This document shows, piece by piece, positions 1 to 7,031 of a stretch of 13,135 bases of DNA. Under the pieces are notes generated by a model. It was not told the DNA's origin, ran no database searches, and saw nothing but the letters and a program-made list of their open reading frames with translations. The stretch is from an uncultured Austwickia sp. (GTDB lineage Bacteria; Actinomycetota; Actinomycetes; Actinomycetales; Dermatophilaceae): positions 1 to 13,135 of the forward strand of contig CAKUSI010000077.1 in NCBI GenBank assembly GCA_934678955.1, given 5' to 3'. How positions within the stretch are numbered: position 1 is the first letter of the stretch; each line of letters begins with the position of its first letter. The position numbers and the translations under genes were made by a program.

Positions 1-2243
1 CTGAGGTCGGTGACCATGCCGACGGCGTGGGGCAGGTCGATACAGCGGCTGAACGCCGTCCCGCCCTTGTAGTCCACGAACAGGAACGTCACCCGGTCCG
101 GGCTGTAGGCGTGGGCCATGCCCAGCACCCACGCCTGCAGGAACTCCGACTTGCCGGCGCCGGTGGTGCCGCCGACGAGCGCGTGGGGACCCTGCGTACG
201 CAGGTCGAGAGTGAACGCCTCCACACCGTTGTGACCCACCTGGGCGCGGAGACTGCTCTTCTGCTCCAACTTGCGGGGCGGACTGTCACGCACGACGAGG
301 GACTGGTTCTCCCGCCACCTCGACACCACGATGTCCGGGTCATCGGCCGCCTCCTTGCCCAGGAGCGACACCACCGGAACGTTGCGCGGGAGATCGGACT
401 CGTCCTCGACCGGCGCTCCCGCATCCACCAGTGGTGCCATGCGCCTGGCCAGGGCATCCGCGGTCTCGAGCGCGACCGACTCACAGGCGACCGGCCGCAC
501 GAGTTGTTCGGAGCGCACCTGTCCGACCTGGGTGAGGCGGCCGTCCCCCACATCGAGCCAGCTGCGGCAGGCTCCCGGGATTCCCGCCCGGCGCTCCGAG
601 ACCCAGAGGACATGGACGCCGACATCCGGTCCGTTCTCCGCGATCCGGGTCAGGCGGGCCTGGCCCACCAGGGGCTGGTCGGCGATCACGACGATGCTCG
701 GCAGCACCGGGGCGGGAATCTCGTCCTGGGTGCCCTCGGGTCCCCGGTTCGTGGCCCGGGCACCCTCGGAACGCTGGGCCACCAGATCTTCGAGCGCGTC
801 CACCATCGCGCGTCCGGTGCCCGGGTCGGCCGACAGGTGGATCCCGAGCGGCGAGTGGGGTGAGGACGTGTGGGGCAACCACTCCAACCATCGCCAGCGC
901 TGCCGGCCCGCGGCGGAGGTCAGGCAGCACAGCACGACTTCCGCCGGCGAATGCAGGGCGGCCAGGTGCGTGACGGTGGCTCGCGCGACCCCGGACACCG
1001 CGTCCGGATTGCCGCACAGGCCCAGACCTCCGGCGCTGCGGAGGTCGGCCACGACCGGCATGCCGTCGATCCACGCGAAATTGTCGGCGACCTCCTGGCG
1101 GGCCGCGATCAGTTCGGGCAACGCCTCCGCCCCCGCGCGACCGGGGTCGACGACAGTGGCGGGGCGTACGCGGCCGAGACCCAACCTGATCTGCAGGAAC
1201 TCGGGATGTTCCGGCCGTCGCGACCACAGCAGTTCGCCGAGGCCGGAGACGGCACCGATGGACTCCTCGACGGACGGATGCTGGGCGAGGGCCTGGGCCC
1301 GCTCGGTCTGGTGGGCCGTGGTCAGGTCGGTCGTGGCCTGCTCGAGGGCCGCGTTGAACCGGGCGGTCTGCTGCTTGACCCGGGCCTTCCGGTCGGCGCG
1401 TTGGGCGAGCCAATTGCCGATCATGAGCAGGGGGCTCATCGCCAGGAACAGGACACTCATCATGTTGCGCGTGACCGCGAAGAACACTCCGCCCATGACA
1501 ACCGGGAGCACGATCGCGAGCCACGGGAAACGGCCCGGATGTGGCCGGTCGGGCACGTCGGGCAGCGCGATCTTGTCCCCGGCGGGCCTGACGAGCACGC
1601 GGGGCGGTCGGGTGAAGGGGATCTCCGTCGAGGTCGACGGCAGGCCGGCCGGGGGCCGGAGATGGTTGACGGTGATGGTGCTGCGGCCCAGGGTGACGAC
1701 ATCGCCCTGACCGATCGGCGTCCGCGTCACCCGGACCCCGCCGACGAGGACACCGTTCGATGAGTTGTCGTCGACGATCTCGACACGATCGCCGATGACC
1801 AGCCGCGCATGGCGCGCGGAGACCATGCTGTCGGTCAGCCGCACATCGTTCCCGAGGCCCCGGCCGATCCGGCTGGTGCCCTCCGGCAGCGGCACCTCGA
1901 CGCCGGCATCCGGGCCGGAGATCACGCGCAGGAGAGCCACCTGTTCCCCGGTCCGCTGCGCATTGCCCCCGGCATCCGGATAGGCCAACTCGATGACCGA
2001 CCCGGATCGGATGCCGGATTCGAGCAGGGTCTGGGAGACGGGGAGGATGCGGGTGGGATCGGCACCCTGGCCGACGGTCCGCAGGGTGAGCGGTGCATTC
2101 GGCAGCAGTGTGGCATCGGCCTCGGGGCCCTGGGCGAGCACCCGGGCGACATCGCCGCACGTGGCGGTGCCGTCGGCAGTGATCTGCAGGTGGGCTGTTC
2201 GACCCGCGTGGTTCGGATCGCGGAACAGGATGCGGAGCTTCAT
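1..2243 (-). CDS. FHA-domain FtsK/SpoIIIE ATPase, EccC/EssC-like type VII secretion motor (3' part missing)
   Basis: The frame is open from ATG at 2243 to the left edge, giving 747 visible residues; the C-terminus is cut off. Residues 1-90 look like a ubiquitin-like beta-grasp fold (MKLRILF start). Residues 103-192 form an FHA domain with IGR at 126-128, S142/R144/H145 and NSSNG at 160-164. Two membrane segments fall at about 239-257 and 262-280, followed by a charged helical linker. The first FtsK-type ATPase domain has Walker A GGTTGAGKSE at 691-700 (K698) and Walker B VTFLFVDYKGG at 718-728 (D724). This order (FHA, two TM, FtsK domains) matches EssC/EccC motors that drive export of WXG100-type proteins at the inner membrane. 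FtsK-type DNA translocases instead have four TM and no FHA. No WXG100 gene is visible, so the secretion role rests on this protein alone. The kinase stop codon is one base upstream of the start. Confidence 0.88.
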   Translation of the reverse strand, partial: MKLRILFRDPNHAGRTAHLQITADGTATCGDVARVLAQGPEADATLLPNAPLTLRTVGQGADPTRILPVSQTLLESGIRSGSVIELAYPDAGGNAQRTGEQVALLRVISGPDAGVEVPLPEGTSRIGRGLGNDVRLTDSMVSARHARLVIGDRVEIVDDNSSNGVLVGGVRVTRTPIGQGDVVTLGRSTITVNHLRPPAGLPSTSTEIPFTRPPRVLVRPAGDKIALPDVPDRPHPGRFPWLAIVLPVVMGGVFFAVTRNMMSVLFLAMSPLLMIGNWLAQRADRKARVKQQTARFNAALEQATTDLTTAHQTERAQALAQHPSVEESIGAVSGLGELLWSRRPEHPEFLQIRLGLGRVRPATVVDPGRAGAEALPELIAARQEVADNFAWIDGMPVVADLRSAGGLGLCGNPDAVSGVARATVTHLAALHSPAEVVLCCLTSAAGRQRWRWLEWLPHTSSPHSPLGIHLSADPGTGRAMVDALEDLVAQRSEGARATNRGPEGTQDEIPAPVLPSIVVIADQPLVGQARLTRIAENGPDVGVHVLWVSERRAGIPGACRSWLDVGDGRLTQVGQVRSEQLVRPVACESVALETADALARRMAPLVDAGAPVEDESDLPRNVPVVSLLGKEAADDPDIVVSRWRENQSLVVRDSPPRKLEQKSSLRAQVGHNGVEAFTLDLRTQGPHALVGGTTGAGKSEFLQAWVLGMAHAYSPDRVTFLFVDYKGGTAFSRCIDLPHAVGMVTDL

Positions 2244-2244
2244 G

Positions 2245-3831
2245 TCAGTCCTCCGTGCAGGCGATGACGGGTTCGGACGACCGGCCGTTGGAACGACGCA
2301 TCAGCACTTCGACACAGGCTTTCCCGGCTGCGGCCTGCAGGCGGACGGAGGTCTCGTCGGTGCGTTGATATTTCGTCTCGATCCCGATCTCGGGCACCCG
2401 GGCAAGGTAGTAGTCCCCCTCTTGCGGGTCCGGGTTGGCCCAGGTCGCCAGGACTTGGTCACCCTCGCGAACGACCCGGACGTCGGTCGGCTTGGGGATC
2501 ACCCGGCCGATCGGGTCCACCGGCGCAGCCGTCGGCGTCGTCCGGTCCTCGGTGGTGGCCCGCACGTTTCCGCTGAGCCAGGTGCCGCCCACGGCCACGA
2601 GGGTGATGAGGGCCACGACCGCGGCGAGGGCCGCGATGAGGCGTACGCCCCGGCGGGACTTCGCGGGAGCCGGGTCCGGGGCCGCGGCCGGGACCTCGCG
2701 TGACTCCGGGGCATCGTGCCCCTGCCACTGTCGGGCTGGCTGGGCGGTCTGGGACCCGAACCCGTGCTGCACCACTTCGGGCCTGTCATAGCCCGCACCC
2801 ATCCAGCCGGGAGAGGGCGGCGGCTGGGCCTTCGGCGGGCCGCCGGTGACGGTGTCGGGAGGCCGCGGGGCTGGCGTACCCATCCCGAATCCCGCCGGCT
2901 GGTCCGGGTCGAACGTCGGGAACCCGGTCACGCGGGTGCCGGTCTCGTGGCCTGCGTGCTCCCATTCGTCCTCGTCCTCCGACAGGACATCGATCGTCGT
3001 GACCGGCGACCCGAGTTCGGTCTGGACGGACTGGAGCGCGCGGGCGAATTCCGCGGCGCTCGGATAGCGCTGGGCCGGGTCCTTCGCGAGGCCCACCTGC
3101 AGGATGCGCTCGAGCGATTCGGGCACATCGGCGCGGCCCGTGCGCGGCGGCGGCATCGAATAGACGCGCTGGGTCAGGTTCCAGGCATCGCCGGGCAGGC
3201 CGGGGCCCTCGAAAGGGCTGTGGCCGGTGAGCATCGCGTACGTCGTCGCCGTCAGCGAATAGACGTCGGCGCCCGGTCCGGTGAGCTGGCCTCGCACCTG
3301 TTCCGGCGGTGCCCAGGGCACCGAGAACGCATCCGTGCCCGCAGCGCCCGCCTGGGCCGCGATGCCGAAGTCGGTCAGCGCGGGGCGGCCCCGGCTGATG
3401 AAGAGGATGTTGGCGGGTTTGATGTCGCGGTGGAGTACGCCGAGTCCGTGGGCGGTTTCGATGGCTCCCGCGATCTGGATCGCGACCTCGAGCGCGCGGG
3501 GCACCTGGATCGGGTGGCGTGAAATCTCGGCGGCGAGTGAGCGCGGGAGGCACATCTCCATGACGAGGAAGGCCCGCCCGTCGGGGGCGACGCCGGTGTT
3601 GAAGACGGGCACGACGGCCGAGTGTTTCGACAGTTTGGCCATCAGGTTGGCCTCGGTGCGGAACTGGTCGAGCGCGTTCGGGCCCAGCGTGCCGCGCATG
3701 ACCTTGATCGCGACGGGTCGGTCGAGGTCGACCTGGTGATAGCGGAAGACCGTGGAGAATCCGCCGTGGCCGATCAGGCCGACGAACTCATAGCCCGGCA
3801 GGCGTGGTGGGGCTTCGGGGCCGAGGTTCAC
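2245..3831 (-). CDS. Transmembrane Ser/Thr protein kinase with Fn3-like ectodomain
   Basis: This 528-residue protein is a Hanks-type (PknB-like) kinase. Visible kinase elements are the glycine loop GHGGFSTV (21-28), VAIK with K43, E60, HRDIKPAN (134-141; catalytic D136), DFG (154-156) and APPE (174-177). All catalytic residues are present, so it should be active. Residues about 275-395 form a Pro/Gly-rich, partly acidic juxtamembrane linker. One TM segment lies at about 398-419. The outside part (420-528) holds a single Fn3-like domain with Cys506 and Cys525, not PASTA repeats. The GTG start at 3831 overlaps the upstream stop by 4 bases and is preceded by GAGGAGGT. Its likely substrates are the FHA proteins beside it and perhaps the FtsK-like motor; the adjacent PP2C would reverse this. 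In Bifidobacterium a comparable clustered kinase is called Pkb2 (from memory). Confidence 0.93.
   Translation of the reverse strand: MNLGPEAPPRLPGYEFVGLIGHGGFSTVFRYHQVDLDRPVAIKVMRGTLGPNALDQFRTEANLMAKLSKHSAVVPVFNTGVAPDGRAFLVMEMCLPRSLAAEISRHPIQVPRALEVAIQIAGAIETAHGLGVLHRDIKPANILFISRGRPALTDFGIAAQAGAAGTDAFSVPWAPPEQVRGQLTGPGADVYSLTATTYAMLTGHSPFEGPGLPGDAWNLTQRVYSMPPPRTGRADVPESLERILQVGLAKDPAQRYPSAAEFARALQSVQTELGSPVTTIDVLSEDEDEWEHAGHETGTRVTGFPTFDPDQPAGFGMGTPAPRPPDTVTGGPPKAQPPPSPGWMGAGYDRPEVVQHGFGSQTAQPARQWQGHDAPESREVPAAAPDPAPAKSRRGVRLIAALAAVVALITLVAVGGTWLSGNVRATTEDRTTPTAAPVDPIGRVIPKPTDVRVVREGDQVLATWANPDPQEGDYYLARVPEIGIETKYQRTDETSVRLQAAAGKACVEVLMRRSNGRSSEPVIACTED
2249..2254 (-). promoter_or_regulatory. 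Ribosome binding site of the FtsK/EssC-like gene
   Basis: GGAGGA on the minus strand ends five bases before ATG 2243, inside the last codons of the kinase gene. It fixes this start and indicates coupling to kinase translation. Confidence 0.75.
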
Positions 3832-5054
3832 GGCACCTCCTCAAGCGCGACCCAGACCCCATGACCCAGGTCGAGGACATCGCCGGTCCGGAGCGGCAGC
3901 GGGCGTTCGGGCAGGCGCACGGGCGTCTCGCCGCGGCGTTGCAGCATCGTGCCGTTGGTCGAGTGCATGTCCACGGCGAGGACCGACCAGCCCTCCAGGC
4001 GGATCTGCAGATGATTGCCCGAGATGTGATCGCGGGGGATCGGATAGAGGCGAGGCAGGTGCCGGTCCGTGACCTGGTTGGCGCGGGGCTGGCGGCCGAT
4101 GATCACGGCATCGGTGAGTTCGATCATGTCTCCGTTGGCGAATCGCAACCGGCCGAGCGGCGGGCGCGGGACCTGGCGCGGTGGCGCGCTGATCGGGGCG
4201 CCGCAGATCCGGCACGTGGGCCGCTGTGGTGGGTTGGGGTGACCGTTCGGGCAGTGGGCGGCCAGGACGAGCGGCGTACCTGCCGGGGCGCTCGGAGCGG
4301 CAGACGTTCCCGCGGGAACGCCGGGATTGGGAACGGGAGTGGGCTGTGCCGCCTCCCGGAGCGCCGGGCCGAGCATCGTCATGCCGTCGTGATCGCCCGA
4401 GCTGGGAGCCGGTCTCGACGGGGGCGTCGCAGTCGGTTCTGCAGCCAATGGAGGGGGAGCCGCGGCGACGGGCGCAGACTCGGCGGCCCGGTTGGCGAAC
4501 GCCGTATCGGCCCACAGATGCGAGAACGAGCCCGGTGCGGCGGCCTCGTTGGCGTCGTTGGCCTCGGGCTTCGCCGGGGGTTCCGCAGTGACAGAAGCCC
4601 ACCGGAGGGCTTCGGCGGGAACGAGTGCCGCTGTGGCGGGCCGCCAACCGGGCCGGTCGGCCACGTCGGGCAGGGCCGGGCCGGGTGTCACCGCGGCCAG
4701 GACGAGGTCGTCGATACGACCGAACGAGCGCTGGGTCCAGGCCAGGGAGCCGGCATGGGTCAGCTCGCCGGACTCCTCGCCGCGGATGCGGGCCACGAAG
4801 CCGGGACCGACCGCGACCTGCCAGCCGGAGGGAGTCTGAATCGCGGCCACGAACCCCGGCATGGAATCACCGCGAGCTACCCGGTGCAGTTCGGCGATCA
4901 AGTCGCCGATCGACCCGGGGGTCGCGCTCCAGAGGTCGCTCGCGGCGGGGAGGGCGACCTCTGGCGAGACCAGGGCCAGGCCGGCGTCCCACAACAACCC
5001 GTGGGCCGACCCGGCAAACCAGCTGCCCGGGCTCGAGTGGCGGCTCTCGCTCAT
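3828..5054 (-). CDS. Zinc-ribbon and FHA domain protein
   Basis: This 408-residue protein has no TM segment or signal peptide, so it is cytoplasmic. Residues 1-155 form a compact domain I cannot name. Its pattern (LW around 41, RG at 91, W-T-Q-R at 106-109) resembles the N-terminal part of other actinobacterial FHA proteins. Residues 156-265 are a low-complexity Ala/Pro linker containing DHDGMTML (221-228). A zinc ribbon follows, with ligands C268, H272, C281 and C284 (CPNGH...CRIC). The FHA domain spans about 300-408, with IGR 319-321, S345/N347/H348 and STNG 365-368, so the phosphothreonine-binding residues are intact. It probably binds phosphorylated partners made by the kinase encoded next. 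ATG 5054 overlaps the phosphatase stop (ATGA) and has GGAGGA six bases upstream. Confidence 0.88.
   Translation of the reverse strand: MSESRHSSPGSWFAGSAHGLLWDAGLALVSPEVALPAASDLWSATPGSIGDLIAELHRVARGDSMPGFVAAIQTPSGWQVAVGPGFVARIRGEESGELTHAGSLAWTQRSFGRIDDLVLAAVTPGPALPDVADRPGWRPATAALVPAEALRWASVTAEPPAKPEANDANEAAAPGSFSHLWADTAFANRAAESAPVAAAPPPLAAEPTATPPSRPAPSSGDHDGMTMLGPALREAAQPTPVPNPGVPAGTSAAPSAPAGTPLVLAAHCPNGHPNPPQRPTCRICGAPISAPPRQVPRPPLGRLRFANGDMIELTDAVIIGRQPRANQVTDRHLPRLYPIPRDHISGNHLQIRLEGWSVLAVDMHSTNGTMLQRRGETPVRLPERPLPLRTGDVLDLGHGVWVALEEVP
3835..3842 (-). promoter_or_regulatory. Ribosome binding site of the kinase gene
   Basis: GAGGAGGT on the minus strand lies immediately upstream of GTG 3831. 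It is strong enough to support the non-ATG start in the GTGA overlap. Confidence 0.75.
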
Positions 5055-5827
5055 CGCGTCTCCTCCCCGGGCACGGTCCGATCGAGCGGACTGCCGTGAT
5101 CGATGTCGCCCAGGATCGCTACGACGACGGCTGTGACGTTGTCGCGGGCACCGCCTGCCACGGCGGTTCGGACCAGGGTCTCGGCGGCAGCCTGGGAATC
5201 GGCCGCTCCGGCGAGCACCGCCCCGATGACCTGATCGGTGACCTCCCCGGTCAGGCCGTCGGAGCAGATCAACAGGCGGTCACCCGGTTGGGCCGGCAAC
5301 AGCCATTGATCGACCATGGGCGCGGACGCCTGCCCGGCTCCGATGGCGCGGGTGATGAGGTTGCGGGCGGCCCGGCGGGCCCCTTCGGCATCGCCCGACG
5401 CCCGCAGCATTTCCGCGACCGAATGGTCGACGCTGACCTGTTCGAACCGCTCGCCCTGCAAGCGATAGACCCGGGAATCACCCACGTTGAACACCAACCA
5501 GCACGGCACTCCACCGCTCGTCGCAAGTGCCGCACCCGCGAGGGTCGAGCCGGGGGCCTGGGGACCGGGGTCGATCTCCGCGATGTCCTGAGCGGCAACG
5601 GCTACCGCCGCGTGCAGCTCCTCGGGCTGCAGCCAGCGCTGGCCGGCGTACGCCTCGAAGGCCCCGACCACCGCGGCCGCGGCGCGGTCTCCACCGCGAT
5701 GTCCGCCCATGCCGTCGGCGACGAGGAAGACCGGAGGAGTCGCGAGATAGGCATCCTCGTTGAGGGGCCGCCCGCCGGTGTCGGTCGCGGCTCCCCAGGT
5801 TACCGTCATTCCCGCTGCCTCAGTCAT
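5051..5827 (-). CDS. PP2C-family Ser/Thr protein phosphatase
   Basis: I place the start at ATG 5827, giving 258 residues. AGAGG lies six bases upstream, and residues from T8 onward match the usual PP2C beginning. An in-frame GTG at 6004 would add 59 Arg/Ser/Pro-rich residues that lie wholly inside the preceding gene and look like out-of-frame translation. Family motifs are complete: NED (23-25), VADGMGGH (37-43, metal ligand D38), GSTLAG (93-98), NVGDSRVYR (114-122), DHS (134-136), CSDGL (188-192, D190) and ARDNVTAVVV (227-236, D229). It is a soluble Mn/Mg-dependent phosphatase, with no TM or sensor domain, and is expected to counteract the kinase encoded two genes downstream. It overlaps the RDD-FHA gene by 8 bases and the next gene by 4. 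A prpC/pstP-like role is inferred from context. Confidence 0.92.
   Translation of the reverse strand: MTEAAGMTVTWGAATDTGGRPLNEDAYLATPPVFLVADGMGGHRGGDRAAAAVVGAFEAYAGQRWLQPEELHAAVAVAAQDIAEIDPGPQAPGSTLAGAALATSGGVPCWLVFNVGDSRVYRLQGERFEQVSVDHSVAEMLRASGDAEGARRAARNLITRAIGAGQASAPMVDQWLLPAQPGDRLLICSDGLTGEVTDQVIGAVLAGAADSQAAAETLVRTAVAGGARDNVTAVVVAILGDIDHGSPLDRTVPGEETR
5061..5066 (-). promoter_or_regulatory. Ribosome binding site of the zinc-ribbon FHA gene
   Basis: GGAGGA on the minus strand lies six bases before ATG 5054, within the phosphatase coding sequence. Confidence 0.7.
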
Positions 5828-7031
5828 GGCACACCTCTGCCCAGCGTCCCCCGAACCCGATGCGGGCTCCCGGCGCGGCGACGACCAGCTGACCGGGCGG
5901 AACCGGCGCAGCGCCGGCGGCCTGCGGTGGGGTGATCGAGACGCCATTCGTGGAATAGAGATCGACGACCCAGACCCCGCCGGGATCGCTGCCGAGCGCG
6001 ACATGGGTCTTGGACAACTGCATCGTCGGGTCGGTCATTGCGAGCGGGGTGGCCGTGGCCAGATCCGGCGGCAGGAGCGGGTCGCGTCCGATCACGACAC
6101 TGTTCGTCAGGTCCAGCCGCGTCGCATCATCCAGGCGCAGCCACACGGTCCGTTCGGCACCCGCGTGGGGTGCCAGGATCGTCTGGTCCGAGGCGGGAGC
6201 GGGTTGAGGGGCCGGTGGCATCGGCGTACGCGGGCCCTGCGGGGCTGCTGCCGGAGGCTCGGAGCCGACGCGGGCCTGGAGGGGAACCACGTCGACATGC
6301 CGGTCCGGTCGTGCCGGAGGCGGTGGGGTGGCCGCCTGGGCCGGGGCGGCGGGCTTGCTCCAGGGGGTGGAATCGACGAACCCGCCGTGCACGGAGGCAC
6401 CGACGGGAGCAATAGGCGGCTGGCTACCCGTGGATCCGCCCTGCCAGGGCTGCCTGCCCCCGGGCGGCAGGGCACCCGACGGGCCCTGATGCAGGGAGCC
6501 GGGCGTACCCCCACCGAATCCCTGGAACCCGACCGAATGGATCTGCTGGGTCGGAGGCGGCGGGGGCGCGGCGGCCGGGGCGGGGCGGTGGTCGGTGGTG
6601 ACCAGGCGGAGGCCGGAGACACGGTCGAACCAGGTGCGGCTGTCCGGGCTGCGCGCCGAGATGAGACTGATGAGTGCCTCGCCCAGTCCGAGGGTGACCA
6701 GTCCGATACCGGCCTGGGCGAGAAACTTGCCGAGCAGGCGGCCCGAAGACTTCCGACCGTCGCTCATCGCGATCCAGCGCTGGCCGAGGAACACTCCCGC
6801 GAGCCGGGCGCCCTTGCCGAACAGCGCCCAGAGGCTCAACACGAGCCAGGCCAGCCCCACGATGCCGCCGATGATGCCGCCGGTGTCGATGACGCGGCGG
6901 ACCACGACGGAATAGACCAGCCAGCCCACGCCGGCGTGCGCGAGCAGCGCGAGCACTCCGTCGAGCAGCCGGGCACCGAGGCGGGCGCCGAGGGGGACGG
7001 ACCGGACGGCGGGTTGGGCCAGCAGTGTCAC
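5820..7031 (-). CDS. RDD membrane domain fused to C-terminal FHA domain
   Basis: This 403-residue protein starts with an RDD domain (about 10-145). The LGARLLDG motif (18-25, D24) is followed by TM segments near 26-46, 52-71 and 104-124, and it closes with TWFDRVSGLRLV (133-144, D136). Residues 148-290 are a long Pro/Gly/Gln/Ala-rich linker containing SDQTIL (281-286). The FHA domain fills about 295-403, with IGRD 314-317, S340/T342/H343 and YSTNG 359-363. The RDD part anchors the protein, and the FHA part would read phosphothreonine at the membrane. It may recruit the kinase or a phosphorylated subunit of the envelope complex. GTG 7031 overlaps the stop of the transglutaminase-like gene (GTGA) and has AGGAGG seven bases upstream. 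RDD domains have been linked to transport, but no substrate can be inferred here. Confidence 0.88.
   Translation of the reverse strand: MTLLAQPAVRSVPLGARLGARLLDGVLALLAHAGVGWLVYSVVVRRVIDTGGIIGGIVGLAWLVLSLWALFGKGARLAGVFLGQRWIAMSDGRKSSGRLLGKFLAQAGIGLVTLGLGEALISLISARSPDSRTWFDRVSGLRLVTTDHRPAPAAAPPPPPTQQIHSVGFQGFGGGTPGSLHQGPSGALPPGGRQPWQGGSTGSQPPIAPVGASVHGGFVDSTPWSKPAAPAQAATPPPPARPDRHVDVVPLQARVGSEPPAAAPQGPRTPMPPAPQPAPASDQTILAPHAGAERTVWLRLDDATRLDLTNSVVIGRDPLLPPDLATATPLAMTDPTMQLSKTHVALGSDPGGVWVVDLYSTNGVSITPPQAAGAAPVPPGQLVVAAPGARIGFGGRWAEVCHD

Noticed and set aside
481..2160. A 559-codon minus-strand open frame within the FtsK/EssC-like gene
   Set aside because: It is a shifted frame with Arg/Pro-rich nonsense sequence. 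The frame from ATG 2243 gives continuous FHA, TM, Walker A and Walker B motifs over the same DNA.
5828..6004. N-terminal extension of the PP2C phosphatase from a GTG at 6004
   Set aside because: The extra residues are Arg/Ser/Pro-rich, lie inside the FHA-coding end of the previous gene and have no family similarity. ATG 5827 has a Shine-Dalgarno sequence.
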